Notes: generated by a model from the sequence alone, not told the origin. Shown: positions 9,883 to 18,443, counted from the stretch's first letter. The stretch is 64,000 nucleotides of DNA from Acetatifactor sp. (GCA_024693365.1 JAILLF010000017.1:41353-105352), one strand, 5' to 3'. A program made the numbers and translations.

Positions 9883-10722
9883 TTATTTGCGGCCCAAGAT
9901 CCGGTAGATTCCGCGGATTAATGCATTGTAGGCCTTGGAACAGACCGCGTTCGTCGCCAGGAAATGGCGGAGCGGCTGTAACGTAACGATCATGTAAGCC
10001 TTGCAGTAAAACAACTGCCACGGGTTCATGTATTTTCCCGTGATGGCCTTGTGCTCTTCCTTCGAGCGTTTTATGCTCTCCGGATTTTCAGAATAACCGC
10101 CGCCCTCGTATTTTGCCACGCAGGCATTCACGTAAGTAAACGCGGCCTTCTTGGAAAAATAAAGCCATAGAAAATGCTCGTAATCCGCCCGGACCTTGAG
10201 ATCCGTGCGATAACCGCGCTCCGAAAAACAGGAGGCGGAATAGAAACAACATTGATGACAGGGCACGTTGCGATAACAGGTGAGCGGCGTGATTTTCTGC
10301 GACACGTATTCCACGCACGCCGTCGGGATCAGATAACGGTTCCCGTAAAAAACGGCCATCTTCCCTTTTCCCGATGAAGAATCTACCTTTTCCTTGACGG
10401 CATCCTCAAATTTCTGAAGCACGTCATTGTCATAAAACAGATCCCCGCAGTTTAGGAATAGGTAATACTCCCCCTTCGCATAAGTCACGGCCTGATTCAT
10501 GGCATCGTAGATGCCGCCGTCCTTCTCCCGGATGATCCGGACCAAGGATTCCGCGCCGCGCTCCTTCACCAGCTCTTCAAGTGCTTCCACGCTGCCATCC
10601 GTCGAAAGACCGTCCTTGACGACAACCTCATAATCCTTCAGACTCTGGTCTAATATGGTCGCCACCGTCTGATTCAATTTTTCCCCTGCGTTGTAGCAGA
10701 CAACCACAATGGAAAACCGCAT
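9883..10722 (-). CDS. Glycosyltransferase family 2 (WcaA/colanic-type)
   Basis: 279 residues beginning MRFSIVVVCYNAGEKLNQTV, with VVKDGLSTDGSVE and REKDGGIYDAMNQA, then FLNCGDLFYDNDV carrying the metal-binding acidic motif in a CGD form. The SxDG-IYDAMNxG signature is typical of the colanic acid WcaE/WcaA-like GT2 group. The C-terminal region (PWQLFYCKAYMIVTLQP) is amphipathic and may touch the membrane. The ATG at 10722 has AAGGA four bases upstream; the longer frame start at 10755 lacks one. It lies between the polymerase gene and another glycosyltransferase. Confidence 0.88.
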   Translation of the reverse strand: MRFSIVVVCYNAGEKLNQTVATILDQSLKDYEVVVKDGLSTDGSVEALEELVKERGAESLVRIIREKDGGIYDAMNQAVTYAKGEYYLFLNCGDLFYDNDVLQKFEDAVKEKVDSSSGKGKMAVFYGNRYLIPTACVEYVSQKITPLTCYRNVPCHQCCFYSASCFSERGYRTDLKVRADYEHFLWLYFSKKAAFTYVNACVAKYEGGGYSENPESIKRSKEEHKAITGKYMNPWQLFYCKAYMIVTLQPLRHFLATNAVCSKAYNALIRGIYRILGRK

Positions 10723-10761
10723 AACGTCCTTCTTTCCGCAATTCCGTAACGGCAAAAACCG

Positions 10762-11547
10762 TTACGGCAAAATGCCGTCCCGCCAGCCCTTTTTCATCAT
10801 GGCCATCGCCTTGGGCCGCGGATAATCGGCGCAGAATTCCTTCTCATTTTTCAAAAGCCAGCGCCATGCCCGGACCGGCGCCATGACGGGGCCATACAGT
10901 TCGCCGTAGAGCACGCCCCTGTCATAAAAGAACTTATCGTTAAAACCGTGAAACCAAGTGGAAGGTCTGGGAATCTCTTCCCCGATCAGTGCAGGTGTCT
11001 TGTATACTTTAAGTCCTGCCCTGACTGCGTCCCGCAAAAACAGGCTGTCCTCACCGTTACTGTATTTCGCACCTCCTCCAAAACAGAGGTGAAAGCTTAA
11101 GTTTTTGGCGATCAGGCGGTCTCTCCTTGCCGCAATGCTGTATGCCGGATAACGACCTGAATTATATGCCCTAACGCGCCCGAAGGAATCGTTCCAGTAA
11201 GTCTGCCTCTCCTCGCAAACCTTCACGTTGAACAGGAGAACGTCTGCTTCCGGATGCTTTTCAAATTCCTTCAGGATCGTCTCCTCATAACCGGCTTCGT
11301 AGACTATGTCCTCGTCGCCAAACAGGCAAACGTCCGCGTCACTCCGCATCAACGCCGTATTCCTGCTAAGGCCCACGCCCCGCTCTGCCATGGAGTAACA
11401 CTGGATTCGTTTCCCGCCGCGTTCAAACTCTTCATAGGCAAAGTGGTCGCACTGGTTCACAATCAGCGCATCCGTCTGAAGATTCATTTTTTCTGCCAGC
11501 TTTCTCGCATCCGCGTTTACGGCGGACACCAGTACCTGAAGCCTCAT
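10762..11547 (-). CDS. GT-A-type glycosyltransferase
   Basis: 261 residues. The start MRLQVLVSAVNADARKLAEK and the phrases AERGVGLSRNTALMRS and CLFGDEDIVYEAGYEE (acidic metal-binding motif) place it in the GT2-like set found in capsule loci, where the N-terminal strand order is slightly different from the classic VSVIIP type. FGGGAKYSNGEDSLFLRDA is a conserved later segment. The ATG at 11547 has AAAGGA ten bases upstream; an in-frame TTG at 11568 is less likely. Role: a sugar transfer in the repeat unit, substrate unknown. Confidence 0.8.
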   Translation of the reverse strand: MRLQVLVSAVNADARKLAEKMNLQTDALIVNQCDHFAYEEFERGGKRIQCYSMAERGVGLSRNTALMRSDADVCLFGDEDIVYEAGYEETILKEFEKHPEADVLLFNVKVCEERQTYWNDSFGRVRAYNSGRYPAYSIAARRDRLIAKNLSFHLCFGGGAKYSNGEDSLFLRDAVRAGLKVYKTPALIGEEIPRPSTWFHGFNDKFFYDRGVLYGELYGPVMAPVRAWRWLLKNEKEFCADYPRPKAMAMMKKGWRDGILP

Positions 11548-11578
11548 CCCGCACGTTTCCTTTCTCAAGTTCTCTAAA

Positions 11579-12613
11579 TTATCTCCGGGGATTCCATCGG
11601 TAATACCATCTCAGCAACCACGCATCCTCTTCCCACAGCGACGCAGCGGTAACCTTGCAGTCCTGCGCCTCCAGGAATTCCAGCGTCCGTTCAAAACTCT
11701 TTACGTCCTCTCCCGCACGGACAAAAAGCAATACGCCGTCCATTTCCCTTAAAGTACCTGCGCTTTCCGGCGCCATTAAGGGATAAGGCATTGCAACCCA
11801 CTGCGTCTTTTTCAGCGCTTCGTACTTTGACAGGGTATCCACAAATTCCTTGGGATCCGCATCTTTTTCCGCAGGGCAGACCGCAATGCGCTTCTTGCCC
11901 TCAAAGAAGTATTCCAGGTTTTTCCCATAGGCTTCCGTTCCGGGAATGCCGGCACTTTTAAGTCCATAACGGTTTGTCAGTGTCTCCGGAAGCCAGACTC
12001 TCTCAAACAGGAGCTCCTTTAACAGGAATAAGATCACTCCGGCAAACAATCCGATGACCGCCGCCAACACAAAAGCCCTGACGGGCTTGATCGTTTTCAG
12101 GTTCTCCGCGCCCTTCTTAACGTCCACGACGCGAATGGCGGCAATGTCCGGATGGATCGCCGCGATGTCTTCCTCCATGGTCGCCCCGATCGCCCCGTTC
12201 ACGAGATTGGCTTTGTTTTCATCGGTGGAGGAATAGCAAACCCTCACCATTCTCAGGTCGGAGGGAAGCTCAGCCCTCAGCGTCTGCACCAGCTCCTCCG
12301 CAGCAACCGTTCCCGCCGGGAGCCGCTTTACGATACCGTCCGCAAACTCACTTGTCTGCACCCAAAGTCCCCAGGTATATTCATTGAGGTATTTGGTGTT
12401 TTGATACCAGTTGGGATCGGCGTATTCCACGTTGCACGTGGTTGACGCCTCATATACCCTCTGACGGAACGTGACGTTTTTCAGATAATAACCGCCGCCG
12501 AGCACAATCGTCACCAGTGCCGTCGTCACCAGGATCCAGGGGAGTTCCCGGATCATCCGAAGAAAGGTCAGCCTAAGGTCAAAGGGTTCTTTTCCCCATG
12601 CATTATCTTTCAT
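11579..12613 (-). CDS. Wzz/YveK-type chain-length or co-polymerase protein
   Basis: 344 residues. A membrane segment follows at once (ELPWILVTTALVTIVLGGGYYLK), then an extracellular coil-rich domain with STTCNVEYADPNWY, and a second membrane segment near PVRAFVLAAVIGLFAGVILF. This is the polysaccharide chain-length determinant layout. The C-terminal 130 residues are cytoplasmic. They lack a clear Walker A motif, so this is not the full tyrosine kinase form, although a CapB-like degenerate domain is possible. AAGGAG lies seven bases before the ATG at 12613, which overlaps the stop of the upstream transferase gene by 11 bases. Confidence 0.85.
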   Translation of the reverse strand: MKDNAWGKEPFDLRLTFLRMIRELPWILVTTALVTIVLGGGYYLKNVTFRQRVYEASTTCNVEYADPNWYQNTKYLNEYTWGLWVQTSEFADGIVKRLPAGTVAAEELVQTLRAELPSDLRMVRVCYSSTDENKANLVNGAIGATMEEDIAAIHPDIAAIRVVDVKKGAENLKTIKPVRAFVLAAVIGLFAGVILFLLKELLFERVWLPETLTNRYGLKSAGIPGTEAYGKNLEYFFEGKKRIAVCPAEKDADPKEFVDTLSKYEALKKTQWVAMPYPLMAPESAGTLREMDGVLLFVRAGEDVKSFERTLEFLEAQDCKVTAASLWEEDAWLLRWYYRWNPRR

Positions 12614-14060
12614 CCCCATTCTCCTTCTCAAGCATCTCCTGCTCCCGCTTTTCCTCACGAAGCGCCGTGATCTGCTGTGCATCCACGCCCTCCGTGCTGT
12701 CCGGCCAGAAGAGCACCTTCAGCGTTAACAGCATTAACTTCACGTCAAGCAACACGGAATAATTCTCGATGTAGGTCAGGTCCAGCTTCAACTTGTCGTA
12801 GGGCGTCGTGTTGTATTTTCCGTAAACCTGCGCAAAGCCCGCAAGTCCAGCCTTCACCTTCATGCGATATACGAACTCCGGCATCACTTCCAGATACTGC
12901 GCGATGATCTCAGGGCGCTCCGGTCTTGGACCGATAAAGGACATGTCGCCCTTGAGGATGTTGAAGAGTTGCGGCAATTCATCGATGCGGCACGCCCGGA
13001 TGAATTTTCCGATCGGCGTGATGCGGTCGTCATTCTTTTGCGCGAGACGGGCCTGTCCGTCCTTTTCCGCATCGGTTCTCATGCTGCGGAATTTCAGGAT
13101 CTTAAACTCTTTTTGTCCGATGGTGCAGCGAACCTGTTTGTAAAGAACGGGACCGCGGTCCCCCAACTTGATCAGGATCGCCGTGATCAGCATGATGGGT
13201 GACGCAAGAACGATCAAAATCAGAGAACAAACCACATCGATCATGCGCTTGATAAATCTCTGCTCCATGGTAAGGGAATACTCTCTCGTAAGAAGCATGG
13301 GGCTGTCAAACACGTGAAGCTCCTCCGCCCCCGTCATGATCACGTCCGTGATCTTCGGCATCATGTAGATGCGAATGGAATTTGCATAACAAAACTTTAG
13401 CAGCTTGTTGCGCTCCATCGTGGATACGTCCCAAATTACCACGGCATTACATTCGCCGCTCTGATAGGACTCCCGGATCAGCCGGTAGTTCTCCGTCATG
13501 TCCGCGCGCACCTGTTCTTTTCTCGTGATCACGTATTTGTCTTTTCTTCCGGCAAACTTGGCGCAAATGTCTTCCGTAGGGCGGGGACCATGTATGAACA
13601 AAAGCTTTCTGGGCGGAAACATGTGACGGTACAATCTGTTCGCAATGTTGGTGTAAATGATGAGCGCAATGGACTGCGCCAGGAACATCCATACAAAAAA
13701 CATCGGCCAGAACAGTTGAAATGCCATCAGGGAAAGCTCTCCGTAGATAAACAGATCCGCGATCGCGGTTGCAAAAATCTGGGAGAAAATGATTTCCGTG
13801 TTCTTCAGGTATCCAAACCTCGTTCCGCCGTACATTTTGGAAAATGCATAGAGGACAACGCCGTATATGGTAATCTCCAACAGGTGTCCGTATCTGTAAA
13901 AATGCAGGTCATCCACCAGACTCTTTTGGTAATAGACAAACCAGAAATAGGCAAAGATGCCGATCACCACCGCCAGGCTCAGCATGGATAAGCCCAGGTT
14001 GATCAACCGCTTAAATGCCTCCATTTTTCGCAATCGTTCTTCATGCACGTTTCTTTCCAC
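12603..14060 (-). CDS. Polyprenyl glycosylphosphotransferase (priming sugar transferase)
   Basis: About 485 residues. The N-terminal half has four to five membrane segments. The C-terminal half is the bacterial sugar transferase domain: KRMIDVVCSLILIVLASP (membrane-entering helix), GPVLYKQVRCTIGQKEF, KILKFRSMRTDAEKDG, RACRIDELPQLFNILKGDM and FIGPRPERPE. Such enzymes move a sugar phosphate onto undecaprenyl phosphate and start repeat-unit synthesis. GGAGG lies ten bases before a GTG at 14060; an ATG at 14024 is an alternative. The longest open frame, from 14177, would overlap the upstream gene and begins with an unconvincing leader. Confidence 0.9.
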   Translation of the reverse strand: MERNVHEERLRKMEAFKRLINLGLSMLSLAVVIGIFAYFWFVYYQKSLVDDLHFYRYGHLLEITIYGVVLYAFSKMYGGTRFGYLKNTEIIFSQIFATAIADLFIYGELSLMAFQLFWPMFFVWMFLAQSIALIIYTNIANRLYRHMFPPRKLLFIHGPRPTEDICAKFAGRKDKYVITRKEQVRADMTENYRLIRESYQSGECNAVVIWDVSTMERNKLLKFCYANSIRIYMMPKITDVIMTGAEELHVFDSPMLLTREYSLTMEQRFIKRMIDVVCSLILIVLASPIMLITAILIKLGDRGPVLYKQVRCTIGQKEFKILKFRSMRTDAEKDGQARLAQKNDDRITPIGKFIRACRIDELPQLFNILKGDMSFIGPRPERPEIIAQYLEVMPEFVYRMKVKAGLAGFAQVYGKYNTTPYDKLKLDLTYIENYSVLLDVKLMLLTLKVLFWPDSTEGVDAQQITALREEKREQEMLEKENGDER

Positions 14061-14080
14061 GACGTAAGTACCTCCAATTG

Positions 14081-14863
14081 CTAAACCCGACGTTTCACGG
14101 CCCGTATCGCCCAAAAGCAGAAATGCCAACAGCTGCTTAATATGCTCATTCCCTCTGCCTTGCGATACAGGTTCCAAATCCTTCGGATTGCTTCCAGTTT
14201 ATTCGATGACAGGGATTTCCCCGCTCGTCTGTATTTCACTAAATTCTCGTTCAGCCCGTATGCCACGCGTCCGCTGCGAAGCACCTTCCACCAAAGGGCC
14301 GTATCCTCACTTTTGATCTCCGGCATCATCAATTCTTCCTTGGGAATCTGCTCCGAGTCAAACATGACCGTCGAAGTAAAAATCGTGGTGTTTTTCAAGG
14401 CCTCTTTGTAATTTATGGTCTCCGGGACCTTGACAACCTTCCCGGTACCTTTCCCGTTTTCATCCGCAAACTCATATCCCGTGAAGGAAAATGCCGCTTT
14501 TCTTTCCTCCATGAACCGGAGCTGACGGTTCAGCTTGTCCGGCTCCCAGAGATCATCCGCGTCGACGTACGCGATAAACCTTCCCCGCGACTCCTTCACG
14601 CCACGGTTTCTTGCCCGCGCCGCCCCGCCGTTATCCTCCTGACGGATCAGCCGGATCCGGCTTTCCCCCGTCTCATCCAAATACCTTTGGGTCTCTTCCG
14701 GCGTACCATCCGTGCTCCCGTCTTCTACCAAAAGCATTTCCCACGCTTCAAAAGTCTGGGCGCGGACACAGTCCATCGTTTCCCGTATGAACTTTTTTAC
14801 GTTGTAAACCGGCGTAACAATGCTTACGACCGGACGTTTTTCTTCCACCATTCCTTCGTCCAT
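14081..14863 (-). CDS. Glycosyltransferase family 2
   Basis: 260 residues: VVSIVTPVYNVKKFIRET, LLVEDGSTDGTPEE, QEDNGGAARARNRGV and IAYVDADDLWEPDKL (DxDD metal motif). This is the compact GT2 form common as the first or second transferase in capsule loci. The start is uncertain: the ATG at 14863 directly abuts GGAGG, and an ATG at 14851 has GGAGG 12 bases away. It lies just upstream of the priming transferase gene. Confidence 0.9.
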   Translation of the reverse strand: MDEGMVEEKRPVVSIVTPVYNVKKFIRETMDCVRAQTFEAWEMLLVEDGSTDGTPEETQRYLDETGESRIRLIRQEDNGGAARARNRGVKESRGRFIAYVDADDLWEPDKLNRQLRFMEERKAAFSFTGYEFADENGKGTGKVVKVPETINYKEALKNTTIFTSTVMFDSEQIPKEELMMPEIKSEDTALWWKVLRSGRVAYGLNENLVKYRRAGKSLSSNKLEAIRRIWNLYRKAEGMSILSSCWHFCFWAIRAVKRRV

Positions 14864-14881
14864 CCTCCGCGCGTGCGGGGA

Positions 14882-15763
14882 TCAGTCCTTCCGTTCAAAG
14901 GATAACAGCCAATACCGGCCAATCTTTTGGGGTACCACTGAAAACGCGCTCTCCACTTCCGCAAGGGAATCCTCCGTCAGAATCCCGGGAAGCAAGATTT
15001 GATCCACGCCTAGGTCCAAAGCCTTTTGAATGCAGGCGATCCCTTCCAAGGTTCCCCCCGCCTCCGGAGCTTCTCCGACCACGTCCAGATCCGCCGGAAC
15101 CGGCACGTTCAGGGTCCCGTACGCCCCAGCCAGACTCATCCACGCGTAAAGATCTCTTTGATCCTGAGAGTAACCATCATAGGAAAACGCGTTCAAATGC
15201 TCCTGCCACATGTTTCTGCCGTAGAGAAGGCGGATGCTTCCGTCAAGGCTTCGCGCCTGTGCCATCACTTCCTTCGGCGCCCAAAGACAGCCAATGCCGC
15301 CCGTCGCCTCTCCTACCTGCTTCAAAACGCCGGCAGCTTCCTCTCTCTGCGTGCTCACGTCCTGCACGGTCCACTTGGGATTTCCCAGCTTTCCGCAAAG
15401 AAGAAGTACTGCAAGCGCCATTCCCGTGACCACGATCCGCGCCACCTTTCCGTCTGCCTTCTCCCACAGGCGTTCCAGAACCAAGATGCCGCCGCAGGCC
15501 AGAACAGCCGTGACAGGAACTGCCGTCCAGATCCACTCATAGTCATAAAACTTTGTCTGATAAAGCATCAAAAACACCGCGCTGACGGGACATATGCAGA
15601 CGGCCGTCATGACCGCCCCGTACCGGAACAGGTCCTTTTGTTTTTCACTTCCAAGCTTCCAGAGCCAAACCAGCATAAGTACCAGGAGAAGCAACGCGCC
15701 AAGCTTTCCGGCGTCCGTCACGTCCAGCCAGCCCTTCCAGGCATTTCTTAGGAGTTCAAGCAT
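14882..15763 (-). CDS. Membrane protein of the polysaccharide operon, unknown function
   Basis: 293 residues. Four hydrophobic segments fill roughly residues 15-135 (such as LGALLLLVLMLVWLWKLG and MALAVLLLCGKLG). The remaining 150 residues are predicted to be outside the membrane and include IGCLWAPKEVMAQARSLDG and GVDQILLPGILTEDSL. This resembles the C-terminal part of large membrane glycosyltransferase-like proteins. The start ATG has AGGAGG seven bases upstream and overlaps the stop of the next membrane gene by 16 bases. The two may therefore be subunits, or halves of a protein fused elsewhere. I do not recognise a catalytic motif. Confidence 0.7.
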   Translation of the reverse strand: MLELLRNAWKGWLDVTDAGKLGALLLLVLMLVWLWKLGSEKQKDLFRYGAVMTAVCICPVSAVFLMLYQTKFYDYEWIWTAVPVTAVLACGGILVLERLWEKADGKVARIVVTGMALAVLLLCGKLGNPKWTVQDVSTQREEAAGVLKQVGEATGGIGCLWAPKEVMAQARSLDGSIRLLYGRNMWQEHLNAFSYDGYSQDQRDLYAWMSLAGAYGTLNVPVPADLDVVGEAPEAGGTLEGIACIQKALDLGVDQILLPGILTEDSLAEVESAFSVVPQKIGRYWLLSFERKD

Positions 15764-16767
15764 TGCCGTCCCTCCTTTCGCCTCTGAAGCATGTTTTTAA
15801 GCCCCAGGTACGCAAGAAACGTTACCGTGACTAAAGCGCTCATGCCAAGTCCGTACAGCGTCCAGACAAGGCACGCTTCCGCAAGGATCACCAACGGGAC
15901 AAGGAGCCATTTTCTCCGGATGCACAAGCCAAATACCCAAGGCATCATCACCGCTCCGCGAATGGCCGTTCCCTGAAAGCCCCCGTGCAAAAGCCCAAAG
16001 CCTTCCGCGCCGTAGGCGCAGTCGCTGACAAAGACCAGAAGCGCCACGATCAACAGGAAAAGACATCTGTGAAAGCGTTTTTCAGGAAACAGAATCCTGG
16101 CAAGGGAAGCATACGCCAGATAAGCACCCAGCAAAGTGATAACGGGAAAAACATGCCACGTTACCAACTCCGGATCCGCTTGGGTGATTTTCGTCAGGAA
16201 CGCAAGGAGTGCCGGGAGGCATAGAATTTTAAGGCGCATGGGCATTCCCTGTTCATAGGACTGTCCCGTCAAAGGATTCACCTCATAAAACCGGTCCGTT
16301 TGCAAAAAGCTGACGACCGTTTCCAGCGTTTCGTCATATTCCAGAAAGACGCACGTCCTAAGGAGGATCAAAAACACCTGCGTCAGGACCATGACCAGAA
16401 ACAGTAAAATAACGATCCATTCCTTACGCTCAATATTCTTAAATTTGCTTATATTTAATCCCTGCGTTCCGGCTTGTCCGCGCTTTTTTCCGATCCACGC
16501 AAAAGTCAGTCCGATTAGGCCGCAGACAACTCCCGCCGCGATCAGCAGGATGCCGTAATATTTTGTGAAAGCAGAAACAGACTGCCCGCGCGTCATGGCT
16601 GCCAAATAGGCGCCTTCGGCCAGTCCGATCAGCACTAAAATGCCCGCAACCACCCGGTCTTCCAAGTGCCATTCCCGCGCAGAGCGCTTTGCGTCCAGCA
16701 CGGTGATCAACGCATTTCCAAGAAGCCAGGCCAGCGGTAGAAAAACCATAAAAACCAATGCTAACAT
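15748..16767 (-). CDS. Polytopic membrane protein, possibly DUF6077-type
   Basis: 339 residues with about nine membrane segments. A conserved-looking extracellular patch FLEYDETLETVVSFLQTDRF, then YEVNPLTGQSYEQG and the later AIRGAVMMPWVFGLCIRRK, recall the DUF6077 family seen in clostridial surface-polysaccharide loci; this assignment is from memory and unsure. It may be a lipid-linked sugar transferase of the GT-C kind. It heads the operon. The ATG at 16767 has GAGG six bases upstream and sits about 13 bases after the predicted transcription start; a GTG at 16779 would be almost leaderless. Confidence 0.7.
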   Translation of the reverse strand: MLALVFMVFLPLAWLLGNALITVLDAKRSAREWHLEDRVVAGILVLIGLAEGAYLAAMTRGQSVSAFTKYYGILLIAAGVVCGLIGLTFAWIGKKRGQAGTQGLNISKFKNIERKEWIVILLFLVMVLTQVFLILLRTCVFLEYDETLETVVSFLQTDRFYEVNPLTGQSYEQGMPMRLKILCLPALLAFLTKITQADPELVTWHVFPVITLLGAYLAYASLARILFPEKRFHRCLFLLIVALLVFVSDCAYGAEGFGLLHGGFQGTAIRGAVMMPWVFGLCIRRKWLLVPLVILAEACLVWTLYGLGMSALVTVTFLAYLGLKNMLQRRKEGRQCLNS

Positions 16768-16786
16768 CTGCCACCTCACCGATAGT

Positions 16787-16795
16787 ATCTTACCA
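16787..16795 (-). promoter_or_regulatory. Extended -10 promoter of the polysaccharide operon
   Basis: On the minus strand the sequence reads TGGTAAGAT, an extended -10 (TG-n-TAAGAT), about 20 bases before the ATG at 16767. The upstream -35 region is AT-rich but has no good TTGACA match. This is the only good promoter signal at the head of the operon. Confidence 0.5.
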
Positions 16796-16870
16796 TAGTT
16801 TGGCTTTTTATTCTACGAAAATAAGAAAAAATTAAGACATTAAATTTTATTAAGAATTTCCGTTTCGGGC

Positions 16871-16901
16871 AAAAAAATGCAGCTGCAATATGCAGCTGCA
16901 T
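16871..16901 (-). terminator. Rho-independent terminator after the Spo0A-like gene
   Basis: On the minus strand an 11-bp perfect stem (ATGCAGCTGCA / TGCAGCTGCAT) with a three-base loop is followed by seven Ts. It lies 63 bases downstream of the Spo0A-like stop codon. It separates that gene from the polysaccharide operon. Confidence 0.9.
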
Positions 16902-16964
16902 GGCAGTCTTTCCTGAAGGCTGTACTTTTTTGCTCGGTTCACCAAATTCATCCACCATTTGATT

Positions 16965-17342
16965 CTACATGGATTTAATGTCTAAACGTACTTTATCGGC
17001 GATTCTCGCGATGTATTCACTGTTTGTTGGTCTGGTTTTTCCGTTTGAAGAGGAATAACCAAACAAGTTTACAAAGGTCTCATCACTCCCTCTGCTCCAA
17101 GAAACCTCTATTGCGTTGCGGATGGCTCTCTCAACCTTCTGCCCCGTCGTCTTGTAGCGTCTCGCCACCGTCGGATACAAGAGCTTGGTCACGGACGTGA
17201 CAACCTCCACGTCCCTGCCCGACAAAAGAATGGCATCTCTCAGATAATGATATCCCTTTAGGTGCGCCGGAATCCCCATTTCCAGCATAATGTTCGTGAT
17301 ATACTTCTCAATAAAGCAATCATCTAAAGTCGCAATTTCCAT
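16965..17342 (-). CDS. Free-standing Spo0A C-terminal DNA-binding domain protein
   Basis: 125 residues that align almost end to end with the C-terminal DNA-binding domain of the sporulation regulator Spo0A: NIMLEMGIPAHLKGYHYL, LLYPTVARRYKTTGQKVE, RAIRNAIEVSWSRG and FGYSSSNGKTRPTNSEYIA. These correspond to the six-helix domain with its recognition helix near VERAIRNAIEVSW. There is no phosphoacceptor receiver domain before it: only about ten residues precede the domain. It should bind 0A-box-like DNA but cannot be switched by phosphorylation as Spo0A is. It has its own promoter and terminator and lies just upstream of the polysaccharide operon, which it might control (inference). Confidence 0.88.
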   Translation of the reverse strand: MEIATLDDCFIEKYITNIMLEMGIPAHLKGYHYLRDAILLSGRDVEVVTSVTKLLYPTVARRYKTTGQKVERAIRNAIEVSWSRGSDETFVNLFGYSSSNGKTRPTNSEYIARIADKVRLDIKSM

Positions 17343-17363
17343 GTACGTAGTCCCCTTTCATCA

Positions 17364-17473
17364 AGTCGAATATAGCCTTCCACTTGCGACTGCAATAAAA
17401 ATTTTACCATAGCCGTCGAATTTTGCAACGTATAGTTATCGCAAGAATCGCGGTCACTTACGTTTTCTCGACT
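17364..17473 (-). promoter_or_regulatory. Three 0A-box-like GTCGA sites around the promoter of the Spo0A-like gene
   Basis: The Spo0A box core is TGTCGAA. Read on the plus strand, AGTCGAA is at 17364-17370 and CGTCGAA at 17414-17420; on the minus strand, AGTCGAG is at 17467-17473. The first two match the core at six of seven bases and the third at five. The middle site lies between the -35 and -10 elements of the predicted promoter, the others about 35 bases downstream and 60 upstream. This fits autoregulation. Confidence 0.5.
17401..17428 (-). promoter_or_regulatory. Promoter of the Spo0A-like gene
   Basis: On the minus strand TTGCAA (17423-17428) and TAAAAT (17401-17406) are separated by 16 bases, a good vegetative-type promoter. 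The spacer contains a GTCGAA site. The start codon is at 17342. Confidence 0.6.
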
Positions 17474-17513
17474 AAATTCCGCCAATGAAAGAAGAACGCC
17501 GTCAAAATATGTC

Positions 17514-18443
17514 TTATGCTTCCTCTTTTGTCAAATAAATGGGGCGTCTTTTTACCTCAAGGTAGGTCTTCGCGAGATATTGTCCCAGAATTCCCGTACA
17601 AAAAAACTGAACGCCGCTGGTCATCAAGATGATACAAACCAAGGAAGGCCAGCCCGACACGGGATCGCCAAAAATGAGCTTTCTGACAATGATAAAGATG
17701 ATCATGATGAAAGCCACCGCGCAAAACAACACGCCCACAAAGGCAGCGATGGAAAGCGGCACGGTGGAAAACGCCGTAATCCCTTCCACGGAATAGGCAA
17801 ACAGTTTCCAAAAGTTCCACTTGGTTTCCCCCTTTGCCCGTTCCACGTTCTCGTATTCGATCCATTTTGTACGGAAACCGACCCATCCGTACATGCCCTT
17901 GGTAAAGCGGTTATACTCTCCCATGGACAGAAGCGCATCTACCATTTTTCGCGTCATAAGGCGATAATCCCTGGCTCCGTCCACGATCTCCGTCTTGGAA
18001 ATCTTCCGCATGAGCGCGTAGAACATTCTTGCAAACAGGCTTCTGATCACTGGTTCCCCTTTACGGGTTACGCGTCTGGTCGCTGCAGAATCATATCCCT
18101 GTTCCAATTGGGAGAACATCTCCGGAAGAAGACTGGGCGGATCCTGCAGGTCCACGTCCATGATCACGACGTAATCACCCTTTGCGTGCCCCAAGCCGGC
18201 ATACATGGCTGCTTCCTTTCCAAAATTGCGCGAAAAAGAAACAAAATGTACCCATTCATCCCGCTCACGTAGCTTCTTGATCTCCGCGAGCGTTCCGTCC
18301 GAAGATCCGTCATCCACGAACAGGAATTCCATTTCCACGTTTTTTTTCTTGAAATAATCCTTGCTCTTGCATACCTCCTGATAAAAAAGGCTAATGCTTT
18401 CTTCCTCATTGTAGCAAGGACAGATCACCGTCAATAAACTCAA
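17514..18443 (-). CDS. Undecaprenyl-phosphate glycosyltransferase, GtrB/DPM1-like
   Basis: 309 residues starting with TTG, with AAAGGAG five bases upstream. It has the GT2 signature SLLTVICPCYNEEESI, FLFVDDGSSDGTL and VIMDVDLQDPPSLLPEM (DxD). After MYGWVGFRTKWIEYE come two membrane segments (about residues 230-255 and 265-290), the arrangement of GtrB and polyisoprenyl-phosphate glucosyl- or mannosyltransferases. These load a single sugar on undecaprenyl phosphate for side-chain decoration of wall polymers. It is monocistronic, between the Spo0A-like gene and the divergent DUF212 gene. Confidence 0.9.
   Translation of the reverse strand: MSLLTVICPCYNEEESISLFYQEVCKSKDYFKKKNVEMEFLFVDDGSSDGTLAEIKKLRERDEWVHFVSFSRNFGKEAAMYAGLGHAKGDYVVIMDVDLQDPPSLLPEMFSQLEQGYDSAATRRVTRKGEPVIRSLFARMFYALMRKISKTEIVDGARDYRLMTRKMVDALLSMGEYNRFTKGMYGWVGFRTKWIEYENVERAKGETKWNFWKLFAYSVEGITAFSTVPLSIAAFVGVLFCAVAFIMIIFIIVRKLIFGDPVSGWPSLVCIILMTSGVQFFCTGILGQYLAKTYLEVKRRPIYLTKEEA

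Noticed and set aside
11579..12613. Bacterial tyrosine kinase (BY-kinase) fused to the chain-length protein
   Set aside because: The cytoplasmic end has no Walker A motif or Tyr cluster, so only the co-polymerase part is claimed.
14882..16767. A frameshift splitting one membrane protein into two genes
   Set aside because: The second gene has its own AGGAGG and ATG in the normal place, so two coupled genes are simpler. Kept only as a possibility in the findings.
16776..16958. 60-codon minus-strand frame before the polysaccharide operon
   Set aside because: It runs through the terminator hairpin at 16871-16901 and has no ribosome site.
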